Positions 15,900 to 24,594 of a DNA stretch of 50,564 nucleotides are shown here, in pieces (the stretch's first letter is position 1; each line of letters opens with the position of its first letter). Under the pieces are notes generated by a model. It was not told where the DNA came from and ran no database searches. It was given only the letters and a program-made list of their open reading frames with translations. Position numbers and translations under genes: made by a program. The stretch comes from Candidatus Methanoperedens nitratireducens (lineage in GTDB: Archaea > Halobacteriota > Methanosarcinia > Methanosarcinales > Methanoperedenaceae): positions 1 to 50,564 of the forward strand of contig NZ_FZMP01000124.1 in assembly GCF_900196725.1 (NCBI RefSeq). Reading direction: 5' to 3'.

Positions 15900-18800
15900 A
15901 TGAGGAGGAAGAGAGACTTAAAGAACGGGCATACTTCTGAAAACGCAGCCGTGAACAGATGTATAGAAAAAAATGCTTGTGTCATTCTTTTTTTAATTAT
16001 TCTGCTTGCTCTTGTTTTCAGGTCTTTTGCATTTGATAAGATATTTGTTGATGGCGACGTCCTTTTCCAGGGTTATGATGAATATTACCACATGCGGCTC
16101 ATCACATATTCGGTGCATAACTTTCCAGGATATATGTGGTTTGACTCCTACGTGGATTATCCTGACGGTATCAATGTGGGCTGGATGCCCCTTTATGACC
16201 TGGCAACAGCTTTTATAATCCTCATGCTCGGCTCCGGCTCACCGTCCGCTCACACAATCGAAACAGTTGCAGCCGTATTCCCGGTTATACTGGGGGCATT
16301 AACTGTGATCCCCATCTTTTTAATTGGCAAAGAACTGCTTGATAAAAAGCTCGGTCTCCTTGGTGCTTTCCTGTTCGCCATCATGCCTTCCCATATACTG
16401 GTCTCCCGTCTGGGGGCTGTTGATCACCACGTAGCTGAAACCTTATTGTTCGCATTGATACTTCTTTTGATCATCCTGTCCCTTAAAAAGCAAAAAAATG
16501 ATGAGGCTTCACAAAGTGTAAAACCGAAAAAAAACGGAGGATTATCCGGAAGGATTTTCACGGGAAAGAGCCTTGCTGCGCTGGTCGGCGTTACTACAGG
16601 TGCACTGATATTCACCTGGAGCGCGGCTCCTATCTATATCGCCATATTCAGTATGTATTTTATTATCCAGTACGGAGTGAACCTGTACAGGAAACAGGCA
16701 TCAAATGGTATTATGCTGATAGGAGGGATTGCGGCATTTACTGCGATTGCCATATCCGTATTCCTGTACATTTTCCACTGGATCCCGCTTTACCAGGTAG
16801 CAGGTGCAGCAGTGTTTTTCATATCAGTGATTTTTTGTGGGTTTGTTTCAAACACGATGCTTAAGAGAAAAATGCACTGGACATTGTATCCGGCTGCCGT
16901 AGTCTCTTTGCTGCTGATAATATATGCGGCAATTATGAGCTTCCCCGCACTTGGACTCTTATTTAACAGCCTGATGCAATTTCTAGGGCGTGAAAATATT
17001 ACAGGTACTATCGCAGAAGCCCAGCCTTTTGCGTCGGATTTCTTTTCATTTTTCATAGGTCTTTACTTCTCAAACCCCTACGGTTCAACCCTTGTTTTTG
17101 CATTCTTTGGGGTCATAATGTTCCTGTTATACGAACTTCGCTCCGGGTTCGTTCCTGAAAAACTGCTGTTCGTGGTCTGCGGGTTCGCAGTAACCATCCT
17201 GGCATTCCAGCAGGTGCGTTTTGCCTACCTTATGGCAATATTTGTGGCGGTTTTCTGTGCATATTTTATTTACAGGGGTTTTTTCTACAGGAAAATTGTC
17301 AATTACAACACTGTTGTAGGGATAATCCTCCTGGTAATAATTATAACCCTGACGGCATACCAGGGATACTCCACGGCAAACGAGGAACCGGCGATAACAG
17401 GGGACTGGCAGGAATCACTTCTCTGGATGCAGAATAACACGCCAGCTACGAGTTTTTACGATAACCCGAAAGAACAGCCTGAGTATAGCGTGATGTCCAT
17501 GTGGGATTACGGTAACTGGATCGAATATGAAGCCCGCCGTCCCGTGGTTGCCAATAATTTCCAGGCAGGCGCCGAGGCAGCAGACCGGTTTTTAACGGCA
17601 GATACCGAAGAGGCAGCGAACGCGATACTTGATCAGAGGAAAACGAGATACATCGTTCTTGATAATGCCACGGGATTCGGATATAAAGATAATGTTCGAG
17701 GGAAATACGGAAGTGTCCTTAAAGTTGCAGGTAAAAACGAATCGGATTATTACTATTCTTTTGAAGTCCCGGTTACCGACTATACTGCTACTGTTTACCT
17801 GTTGAACGATAACTACTATAATACCGTCTTTGCAAGGTTGTACCTGATGGACGGTTCAGCCGTTGAGAATCCCTTAAAAACCGATGCTAAGGCGCTGTCC
17901 CGTTACCGCCTCATCTATGAATCGGACAGTACCTGGCTGAATAAGACCGGAGTAAAGACTATAAAGCTCTTCGAATATGTTCCCGGCGCAAGGATAAAGG
18001 GTAGGACGCTGCCGAATGCGAGTATCAGCTTATCGATCCCGGTAACCACCAACAGGAACAGGACTTTTAATTATACGAATAAAGTAACGGCGGATGCCAG
18101 AGGCAATTTTACTCTCGTAGTTCCTTACGCTTCCGAAGGTACACCCTATGGAACGCGCCCGACCGGGGGTTATACGCTCTCGGTAAACGGGTTTGCTATT
18201 AAAAACATCAGCGTCGGTAATCAACAGGTCGTTGCCGGTTCATCTATAGATTCAGGATACCTGGAGAGCATGGGAAAACAATCCGATACATCCGGATTCC
18301 CAAATAAACCGCGTCGAATGCCGCAGACGATGAACATAACATGGAAGTACGAGCTTGGGGAACAGATATCCGATATGGCAATCAAAGATAAATTCATCTA
18401 TGCTGTTTCCGGTAAAAAGGTCTATGCAGTAGATACCAATGAACAGTCACTTGCCTGGAAGCAGGAATTCCCGGGAAAGCTTATGTCGCTTGAGATCTCA
18501 GGTGACAAACTGTATACAACAACCCGCCAGGGCTTATCTGCCGGAATATATTCCCTCGATACAAAAGACGGCAGCATCTCCGGGATGTCGGTTCCGGGTG
18601 AGCTTTCAGAAACTGCGCCTCATCTGCCTGTCCTTGTGGATGGCAGTACTCTCTATATCGGAATACACAAAGTAGTGAACGCTGTTGATATCTCAGGCAA
18701 AGCCTTGAAATGGAAATTCACTGCTGATGACCCGATACTGACCAGGCCCACCAGCACGGATAACAGGCTAATTGTCATCTCTTATAATTCCTCTTACAAC

Positions 18801-19343
18801 AGCACAATATATTCGCTGGATAAAAATGACGGCACCCTGAGATGGAAGAAGGTATGGAACGACATAATCTGGTCTTCACCTATGGTAGCAGGTGACGCTA
18901 TCTATTTCGGGGACAGGAACGGCGCTATCAGCGCCTTTGATATCTCAACCGGGGAAGAAAAGTGGAAATACATGACCGGTTATTCCGTTGATGCCGTGCC
19001 GGTATTCGCGGATGATACAGTTTATACGGCTTCCTACGATGGCAAGGTTTATGCCCTGAATGCCAGCACGGGTGAAACTGTATGGAAATCAGAAGAGCTT
19101 TTCCCCATGTCTGTCTCGCCGTTCATCGAAGGGAGATCGATCTTTGCAGGAGCCCTGGACGGCAGTATCTACAGGCTGAACAAGACCGATGGCAGGGTGG
19201 ATGGCATATGTGCCGCTAACGGTACCATCAGGGCTTCTCCCGCAGTGCTGGACGGGGTAGTTTATGTGGGGACCCAGGAAGGAATCTTATATGCATGCAG
19301 CTTTAATAATGCTGCCGGTTTGCCAGTATTCACCAGTTCTTAA
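15900..19343 (+). CDS. aglB: AglB/STT3 oligosaccharyltransferase fused to a PQQ-type beta-propeller
   Basis: A 1147-residue membrane enzyme that moves a lipid-linked glycan onto Asn of secreted proteins on the outer face. The first helix is followed by the external acidic motif GYDEYYHMR (about 60-68). LVSRLGAVDHHVAE carries the second acidic motif, and MWDYGNWIEYEARRP near 535 is the WWDYG-type sequon-binding motif with M for the first W. Membrane helices fill 25-500. From about 813 to the end come repeated blades (KVYAVDTNEQSLAWK, GAISAFDISTGEEKWK, KVYALNASTGETVWK) typical of PQQ-binding-like propellers. That fusion is unusual for AglB. TATA-like AATATATAA lies upstream. No partner subunit is needed in archaea. 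Confidence 0.92.
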   Translation: MRRKRDLKNGHTSENAAVNRCIEKNACVILFLIILLALVFRSFAFDKIFVDGDVLFQGYDEYYHMRLITYSVHNFPGYMWFDSYVDYPDGINVGWMPLYDLATAFIILMLGSGSPSAHTIETVAAVFPVILGALTVIPIFLIGKELLDKKLGLLGAFLFAIMPSHILVSRLGAVDHHVAETLLFALILLLIILSLKKQKNDEASQSVKPKKNGGLSGRIFTGKSLAALVGVTTGALIFTWSAAPIYIAIFSMYFIIQYGVNLYRKQASNGIMLIGGIAAFTAIAISVFLYIFHWIPLYQVAGAAVFFISVIFCGFVSNTMLKRKMHWTLYPAAVVSLLLIIYAAIMSFPALGLLFNSLMQFLGRENITGTIAEAQPFASDFFSFFIGLYFSNPYGSTLVFAFFGVIMFLLYELRSGFVPEKLLFVVCGFAVTILAFQQVRFAYLMAIFVAVFCAYFIYRGFFYRKIVNYNTVVGIILLVIIITLTAYQGYSTANEEPAITGDWQESLLWMQNNTPATSFYDNPKEQPEYSVMSMWDYGNWIEYEARRPVVANNFQAGAEAADRFLTADTEEAANAILDQRKTRYIVLDNATGFGYKDNVRGKYGSVLKVAGKNESDYYYSFEVPVTDYTATVYLLNDNYYNTVFARLYLMDGSAVENPLKTDAKALSRYRLIYESDSTWLNKTGVKTIKLFEYVPGARIKGRTLPNASISLSIPVTTNRNRTFNYTNKVTADARGNFTLVVPYASEGTPYGTRPTGGYTLSVNGFAIKNISVGNQQVVAGSSIDSGYLESMGKQSDTSGFPNKPRRMPQTMNITWKYELGEQISDMAIKDKFIYAVSGKKVYAVDTNEQSLAWKQEFPGKLMSLEISGDKLYTTTRQGLSAGIYSLDTKDGSISGMSVPGELSETAPHLPVLVDGSTLYIGIHKVVNAVDISGKALKWKFTADDPILTRPTSTDNRLIVISYNSSYNSTIYSLDKNDGTLRWKKVWNDIIWSSPMVAGDAIYFGDRNGAISAFDISTGEEKWKYMTGYSVDAVPVFADDTVYTASYDGKVYALNASTGETVWKSEELFPMSVSPFIEGRSIFAGALDGSIYRLNKTDGRVDGICAANGTIRASPAVLDGVVYVGTQEGILYACSFNNAAGLPVFTSS

Positions 19344-19449
19344 GGCTGATTCTCACGACCTGTTTTTAGGTGTGTTTTTGCAAAAAATATACATGTAAGT
19401 TAGTTGTATTAGCCAAAAATAATTGAATAAATACAGGAGAAACACAATC

Positions 19450-20595
19450 ATGAATCTTGAAAATACCCTAATTATGATACCCGGACCCGTTCCCGTCGCC
19501 CCACGGATACTGCGTGCCATGGCAAAACCCATAATCGGGCACCGTGGCAAGGAATTCGGGGATATGTACAACGATTGCAGGACTACCCTGCAGGAGCTTT
19601 TCGGGACAAAAAACGACATGTACATCATCAGCGGCTCAGGCAGTTGCGCAATGGAAGCTGCTGTTGGGAACGTCATCGGGGAGAACGATACCCTCGTTAC
19701 GATAGAGAACGGGAAGTTCGGGGAGCGCTTCAGGGAAATAGGGGAGCGCTATGGGAAAGTCAGGGCAGTTAAATTTGACTGGACAAAAGGCGAGTCCATA
19801 GAGCTTGATAAGGTCGAAAGCGCGCTTGCAGAAGGCGCGAAGGCTGTTACACTTGTGCATAACGATACTTCCGTCGGTATCAAGAACCCTGCAAAAGAGG
19901 TCGGGGAACTTGCGAAAAAATACGGGGCTCTGTTCATCATGGACGGCGTGACCACCATCGGAGGGGATGAGGTACTCGTGGATAAATGGGGCGTGGATAT
20001 CGCGGTCGTTGGCAGTCAAAAGTGTATCGGCGCACCTCCCGGATTATCCGCAATCTCCGTGAGCAAGAAAGCATGGGACTCCATGGTCGAGAAGCCGCCT
20101 TATTACATGGATCTGAAGGCGTACAAGAAATCAGCCAACAAAGAGACCGCGCAGACACCTTACACGCCAGCCGTGCCGCTGTTCTTCGCGTTGCACGAAG
20201 CATTGAAAATAGTAAAGGAAGAAGGGCTTGAGGAGCGCATCAAACGACATGCCAGGTATGCAGAAGCCATACGAGCAGCAGCCGATGCGATGGATGTGGA
20301 GATGTTCCCGCAGTTGAACAAGTACAGCAAATACTCAAACACGGTCACTGCCATGAAGATACCCACAGGTATCGATGATAAGAAACTTCGCAACGGGATA
20401 AAGGAGTTAGGTGTCCAGGTCTCAGGCGGACAGGGCTCTCTTGAAGGCAAGATATTCAGGATCGGCAGCATGGGCAACATAAGCAAGCTTGATATCCTGA
20501 GCACGATCCAGGTTGTGGAGATAGTGCTTCACAGGAACGATGTCGTTAAGAAGATGGGACCCGGCGTTGAGGCTGCAAGTAACGTGTTGAAGTAG
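19450..20595 (+). CDS. Class V aminotransferase (alanine-glyoxylate / serine-pyruvate type)
   Basis: A 381-residue PLP enzyme of the small-subunit class V group. It begins MNLENTLIMIPGPVPVAPRI, with the G-x-G substrate loop SGSGSCAMEAA (about 60-70), D in FIMDGVTTIGG, and the PLP lysine at K191 in GSQKCIGAPPG. Such archaeal enzymes interconvert serine or alanine with pyruvate or glyoxylate, or act as phosphoserine aminotransferase, so the substrate is not fixed. ATG at 19450 follows CAGGAGA. An in-frame extension upstream lacks a better site. The gene follows aglB in the same direction after 106 bases. Confidence 0.85.
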   Translation: MNLENTLIMIPGPVPVAPRILRAMAKPIIGHRGKEFGDMYNDCRTTLQELFGTKNDMYIISGSGSCAMEAAVGNVIGENDTLVTIENGKFGERFREIGERYGKVRAVKFDWTKGESIELDKVESALAEGAKAVTLVHNDTSVGIKNPAKEVGELAKKYGALFIMDGVTTIGGDEVLVDKWGVDIAVVGSQKCIGAPPGLSAISVSKKAWDSMVEKPPYYMDLKAYKKSANKETAQTPYTPAVPLFFALHEALKIVKEEGLEERIKRHARYAEAIRAAADAMDVEMFPQLNKYSKYSNTVTAMKIPTGIDDKKLRNGIKELGVQVSGGQGSLEGKIFRIGSMGNISKLDILSTIQVVEIVLHRNDVVKKMGPGVEAASNVLK

Positions 20596-20617
20596 ATCCA
20601 ATAATTAACCTGTTATG

Positions 20618-21373
20618 CTATGATAATAGAATATCCGCAAGCTGTGCAAACTCTTCTGCCGAAAGGGTCTCAGGCCTTCGCTCAAGCATCTCACGCGGAA
20701 GTTTTTCCACAGCCTCTTTTGCATCATTAATCCCAAGCAGACCGGCGTTATTGATTATCGCATTCCGCAGCTTCTTGCGCCTCTGGGAAAAAGCAGCGGT
20801 GATGAATTTCATGAAAAATTCCTCATCTTTCACTTTATACGGCGGAGGTCGCGGGGTCAGCTTTACTATGGCGGAGCGAACCTGCGGCTGTGTGCTGAAA
20901 GCGCTCTTCGGCACGGTCTCCAGCATCTCAACGCCGGCGTAATACCGGACTGTTATCGAAAGCCTGCCGTAATCCTCACTACCCGGTAAAGCCGCCATCC
21001 TTTTTGCGAACTCATACTGGTACATCAGTATCCCGAAATCGAATTTGTGCTGCAATAGTTTAAATGTGACAGGAGATGAGATAGAATATGGAAGGTTGGA
21101 GATGACTTTATTAAAAGGAGGGAACTCTATCTTGAGAGCATCCCCGGTCAAGACCTCAACATTTTCCCACCTGTTCAGGGATGCTGCAAGTTCGGGGTCA
21201 GCTTCTATAGCTATTACCTTTCCGGCTTTCCCTGCAAGCTCGCCGGTGAGGTTACCGTAGCCCGCCCCGATCTCAAGCACAGTATCCGAGCTGTTTAATT
21301 TGCCGTATTCAACTATCCTGCCAAGGATACGTTTATCAATCAAAAAATGCTGGTCTCGCTTATACAGTTTCAT
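20618..21373 (-). CDS. ksgA: 16S rRNA A1518/A1519 dimethyltransferase
   Basis: A 251-residue SAM-dependent methyltransferase of the KsgA/Dim1 family that dimethylates two adenines near the 3' end of 16S rRNA. The SAM motif is LEIGAGYGNLTGEL (about 35-48), the catalytic motif is NLPYSISSPVT (about 92-102), and a helical C-terminal RNA-binding domain follows (FSQRRKKLRNAI). It is the last gene of the pus10-rpl21e-rpoF-DUF655-ksgA operon. Its ATG overlaps the DUF655 stop by 4 bases. Confidence 0.95.
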   Translation of the reverse strand: MKLYKRDQHFLIDKRILGRIVEYGKLNSSDTVLEIGAGYGNLTGELAGKAGKVIAIEADPELAASLNRWENVEVLTGDALKIEFPPFNKVISNLPYSISSPVTFKLLQHKFDFGILMYQYEFAKRMAALPGSEDYGRLSITVRYYAGVEMLETVPKSAFSTQPQVRSAIVKLTPRPPPYKVKDEEFFMKFITAAFSQRRKKLRNAIINNAGLLGINDAKEAVEKLPREMLERRPETLSAEEFAQLADILLS

Positions 21374-21960
21374 CTTTTGGGCGGCATAGGGGTTGTGAAA
21401 ATACGGTATTTTATATTATCGTCCTTTAACTCGTCCATAACCCTGTTCGTGATAAGTTTCTCAGGCGCATGCAGCCCTTTCACCTTGTTAACCAGATCCT
21501 TAAAGCTCTCAAATTTTCCCTTTTTCCTCTCGTCGATTATCGCCCACATGAGCTTCTTACCTATGCCGGGCAGCAACTCAAGCATGTGCAGCCTGGTCGT
21601 TATGGGATAAGCCTCGTTAAAGAAAGACAGGAAACGTTTCTCATCCGAAAGGATTATTTTCTCGACCACGATAGGAAGCTCCATCTGGGCGCCGTGGGTG
21701 AGTTCATTGTACGTGATCCGCCTCTTGACATGGTCTATTACGGGGCGGTCACCTTCGCCGATATATACCATGTCGCCGGGTTTAGGAGAAACGTTCTCTT
21801 TCGGTATCATCTCCATAAGGACAAAATGTTTCTCTCCGACCCCCTGAACAAGTGGTTTTTTCTGATACATCGGGCGGGGGTCGTCCGAACGTCCATAGGG
21901 TAAATAATCCAGAATGTACGCTACTTCCTCTTTCTCCGCCTTTTTCTCTAAACCTATCAT
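21370..21960 (-). CDS. DUF655 helix-hairpin-helix protein
   Basis: A 196-residue archaeal protein that almost always sits beside rpoF and ksgA. The first half is an OB-like beta domain (GVGEKHFVLMEM, PGDMVYIGEGDRPVIDHVKRR). The second half contains a helix-hairpin-helix (RLHMLELLPGIGKKLMWAII), which implies nucleic-acid binding. Its biochemical role is not established. The overlap with ksgA indicates translational coupling. Confidence 0.88.
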   Translation of the reverse strand: MIGLEKKAEKEEVAYILDYLPYGRSDDPRPMYQKKPLVQGVGEKHFVLMEMIPKENVSPKPGDMVYIGEGDRPVIDHVKRRITYNELTHGAQMELPIVVEKIILSDEKRFLSFFNEAYPITTRLHMLELLPGIGKKLMWAIIDERKKGKFESFKDLVNKVKGLHAPEKLITNRVMDELKDDNIKYRIFTTPMPPKR

Positions 21961-22047
21961 CAGATACCACTCTCTATTAATGTCTCCTTGCTTAAAGTAT
22001 CATTAATATAATTAGAATATATGCTTATATAGTTTTACAATCGGTGT

Positions 22048-22398
22048 TCAGGTGAACTTTATTACCAGGTCGAGGATTTGCTTAAGTTCGCTCTCGGTCA
22101 GTGTGTAACGTTCTTTTGCATATATCGATCTTATCTCATCATTGGACAGTGGAAGAATATCTGCGATGCGGATAGCTATTTCGGGCTTCATCTTCTCAAG
22201 CTTCATCAACTCGTTTGCAAGTTCCCTTGATTTTTCAGGCGAAAGCCTGGAAAACATCTCTGCATGAGCTATTGCTTTGCGCAGTTCGTAGCCAAGTTCC
22301 TTCCCCTCGTTTTCTCTCTCCTTCCTTATCCCGGTGAGCTCTTCCTTAACCTCAGGAAGAGTCAGCAGCTCATCGCGGATGACCTGTTTTACAATCAT
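22048..22398 (-). CDS. rpoF: DNA-directed RNA polymerase subunit F (Rpo4)
   Basis: A 116-residue protein that is the Rpb4 homologue and pairs with subunit E to form the polymerase stalk. It opens MIVKQVIRDELLTLPEVKEE and contains the HRDC-like helical part (FSRLSPEKSRELANELMKL, ADILPLSNDEIRSIYAKE). The message around its start can fold into a hairpin (22397-22418) whose loop is the ribosome binding site AGGTGT and whose stem includes the first two bases of the start codon. This could limit translation. Confidence 0.92.
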   Translation of the reverse strand: MIVKQVIRDELLTLPEVKEELTGIRKERENEGKELGYELRKAIAHAEMFSRLSPEKSRELANELMKLEKMKPEIAIRIADILPLSNDEIRSIYAKERYTLTESELKQILDLVIKFT

Positions 22399-22418
22399 AA
22401 AGCGACACCTCGCTTTAT
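22397..22418 (-). promoter_or_regulatory. Hairpin sequestering the rpoF ribosome binding site
   Basis: On the minus strand ATAAAGCG, then loop AGGTGT, then CGCTTTAT form a perfect 8-bp stem, followed immediately by the G that completes the ATG of rpoF. The loop is the Shine-Dalgarno sequence. Just upstream in the message (22427-22449) lies a second, 10-bp stem. Confidence 0.5.
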
Positions 22419-22426
22419 CCGGTGTC

Positions 22427-22449
22427 CACGTATGGCTTCGCCATACGTG
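22427..22449. repeat. Perfect 10-bp hairpin between rpl21e and rpoF
   Basis: CACGTATGGC and GCCATACGTG with the 3-base loop TTC. It stands in the 85-base gap of an otherwise tight operon and could be a processing site or an attenuator. No T run follows. Confidence 0.5.
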
Positions 22450-22483
22450 TCGTATTTAATAAACTTTCTCATCATTTCACCGA

Positions 22484-22774
22484 CTATTTCTGGGGAGTCA
22501 GATGTTCAGGAAGTATGATGACCTCTTTCATGAGCCCGCCATCGCGCACTTCGACAATATAGGCTCTGCCGCGCTGTCCCGTGACTCTTCCTGTCCTTCC
22601 ATGGAACTTGGGATGCGGCATTCCGTTCTGGATACCGGGATCAAGATCGATGTTCACTAAATCCCCTTGCGCGAACTCCTGTATCGCCCGGCTTATCGGA
22701 GATAATCCTTTTTCTCTTACTGTTTTTTTAAGTTTATACCTTGATTTCCTTCTTGTTCCGTGGGTCTTTGCCAT
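22484..22774 (-). CDS. rpl21e: Ribosomal protein L21e
   Basis: A 96-residue large-subunit protein found in archaea and eukaryotes. The N-terminus [17 protein letters not shown] is basic and typical. The beta-barrel part [25 protein letters not shown] is nearly invariant in the family. The ATG follows GGAGGAAT. It lies between pus10 and rpoF, the conserved archaeal order. Confidence 0.95.
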   Translation of the reverse strand: MAKTHGTRRKSRYKLKKTVREKGLSPISRAIQEFAQGDLVNIDLDPGIQNGMPHPKFHGRTGRVTGQRGRAYIVEVRDGGLMKEVIILPEHLTPQK

Positions 22775-22815
22775 GATATTCCTCCGAATTAGTCCCCGTA
22801 TTTAAATACGGGGTC

Positions 22816-24051
22816 TTATCCTACTTTTATTACTTCAAGTTCTATAACCTTTGCCTCACTTTCTGTCAGCGACGCAATGCTGGGTACAGTGCGTCCGCCG
22901 TCGCCTGAGACCAGTTCCTTGACATATAGCCCTCCTTCGCAGTGTATAATGAGGACGGCTGTGTCTATATCAAACGATTCAAGCTCGATTGAGTGAACCT
23001 TTCGTGTCCTTTCCAGGTCGGCGCGCCGGTGAAGCACTCTTGTGGGAGTTTTCTGTCTTATGAAGGCTCCGCTTATTATGTTAATGGATGATTTAAGTTT
23101 TTCCTCTGTTGTATTGTGTTCTATCATGGCACGGTATATCTTATCGGCTTTCATTGATTTGAGCTGCTCAACTGCCTCGCTTTCAACGAATTTTAGCTCC
23201 TGTACCTCGATTTTCCCATCAGATTTTGTGTTTATTTCCGACTCAAGCGCCCTCAGGTCGACGTGCCTTTTATGGGGCTTCTTTGCCTCAACTATGAAGG
23301 GGCGCCCTTCTCCAAGCATCAGGGCATCGATATCCTCGCGCCCTGCACCGTGGAATGCCGTATCTTCGCACTGTGCCGCAGCCAGAACATGGGGCTTGAT
23401 AAGGTCATCAACAGACTCCTGGTACATCCTCCCCGTGCCGCCGCAGCGCTCGCACCCTTTACCCCCGCATTCCCTGCAGGGCCACCTGGTCTGGGGTATC
23501 CCGCGGACAAGCTTCCTGTACCTTCCGTATATGTATAACGAATTTACACCAAGTTCCACAGCATCACTTTCAATATCAAGCAACACCGCTATCTGGGGTT
23601 TTTTGAGGTTGGCCCTCTTCCCTGTTAGCTTCTCGATCCTTTTCCCGACCTCGCGGTTGAGTTCTGTTTTAAGGGGCTCGGCAAATGTTGTCCCGCTCTC
23701 TGCCCAGGCAAGCTCCTCGTTCTCTGCAAGAAGACCTGTTACCTTCGTCCCGACAAGGAAATTGTCATATTCATAATCCGAGAGCGCAAGAATTGCCTTT
23801 TGCGCCCATGAATCAAGATGTGTGAACAGGTTATTGCACACCCAGCATTTACCCTCTTCGCTCTTTTTAAGCTCCTTCGGCAGTTCATTATCCTCATCTG
23901 CGCCTGCCTGCATAGCCAGGACGAGTTTTATGGCTTTTCCGCGCTGGTCGTTGGACAACCCTGTTGAGAGCTTTGCGAACTGCCTTCCAAGGCAGTGGTC
24001 ACAGATAGGGCCTTCATGCAGGAGTTTGCGGGCCGTGTCAAGGATTGTCAT
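22816..24051 (-). CDS. pus10: tRNA pseudouridine synthase Pus10
   Basis: A 411-residue enzyme that makes pseudouridine at tRNA position 54 and often 55. The N-terminal THUMP-type accessory part has zinc pairs C17/C20 and C69/C72. A second cysteine set (C192, C195, C200, C203 in CRECGGKGCERCGG) lies before the catalytic domain. The catalytic aspartate is D240 in AGREDIDALMLG. Length is normal. It heads the information operon, and trmY, whose product methylates the same residue, is 540 bases upstream. Confidence 0.95.
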   Translation of the reverse strand: MTILDTARKLLHEGPICDHCLGRQFAKLSTGLSNDQRGKAIKLVLAMQAGADEDNELPKELKKSEEGKCWVCNNLFTHLDSWAQKAILALSDYEYDNFLVGTKVTGLLAENEELAWAESGTTFAEPLKTELNREVGKRIEKLTGKRANLKKPQIAVLLDIESDAVELGVNSLYIYGRYRKLVRGIPQTRWPCRECGGKGCERCGGTGRMYQESVDDLIKPHVLAAAQCEDTAFHGAGREDIDALMLGEGRPFIVEAKKPHKRHVDLRALESEINTKSDGKIEVQELKFVESEAVEQLKSMKADKIYRAMIEHNTTEEKLKSSINIISGAFIRQKTPTRVLHRRADLERTRKVHSIELESFDIDTAVLIIHCEGGLYVKELVSGDGGRTVPSIASLTESEAKVIELEVIKVG

Positions 24052-24139
24052 CTGGCTCTGGATATACGATATATTCTAAATACGTTTCTATTGCTATTAG
24101 CCGAAATTTTTAACACAACAAACAGCATGAAGTAGTTGT

Positions 24140-24373
24140 ATGAAAGTATTAAGTTATAGAATTCTGCTTAGAAAGGAGCCTGAGGGAGGCTATACGGTAA
24201 TAGTTCCATCCCTTCCCGGCTGCGTTACATACGGAGATACCATAGAGGAAGCAATAGAAATGGCAAAGGAGGCTATTGAGTTATATATCGAGAGCCTGAA
24301 AGAGCATGGTGAGGAGATACCAACAGAGGAAGGAACTCTGGAATATTCTATAGCGGTAGAAGCGTATGCCTAA
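24140..24373 (+). CDS. hicB: HicB-type antitoxin
   Basis: A 77-residue HicB-fold protein: YRILLRKEPEGGYTVIVPSLPGCVTYGDT has the typical PSLPGCVTYGDT turn, followed by the helix EEAIEMAKEAIELYIESLKE. There is no C-terminal DNA-binding extension, as in short HicB variants. TATA-like sequence lies upstream, and the start is ATG at 24140. It overlaps the broken hicA by 8 bases. Since the toxin lacks its core, this antitoxin now seems solitary. Confidence 0.88.
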   Translation: MKVLSYRILLRKEPEGGYTVIVPSLPGCVTYGDTIEEAIEMAKEAIELYIESLKEHGEEIPTEEGTLEYSIAVEAYA

Positions 24374-24525
24374 ACTTCCCTCTCTTACTCCTCAGAAAAT
24401 TATTAAAGTGCTTGAAAAGAAAGGTTATAGTTCCTCTTCATAAAAAAGATTTACCAAAGGGAACTTTAATTGAAATTTTAAAACAGGCGGGTATAAGTAG
24501 AGAGGAGTTAAGAGACTTACGGTGA
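24366..24525 (+). pseudogene. hicA: hicA toxin remnant with internal deletion
   Basis: The first 20 codons (MPKLPSLTPQKIIKVLEKKG) and the last 31 (VPLHKKDLPKGTLIEILKQA and onward, ending LRDLR) are both good HicA sequence. They are joined near 24426-24432 with loss of the middle and in different frames. The missing part normally holds the catalytic histidine in the GSH motif of the dsRBD-like RNase fold. The first frame ends at a TAA after four extra codons. The toxin is therefore inactive. Confidence 0.85.
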
Positions 24526-24594
24526 GCGAAAAGTTATACTCAAAACATCTATACTTCTGCAATTTTGTTCACATCTGAGATTAATTGAATCGGT

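Noticed and set aside
22977-24051. Long open frames on the plus strand opposite pus10
   Set aside because: They are shadows of the real pus10 frame, with no ribosome binding sites and no domain-like sequence.
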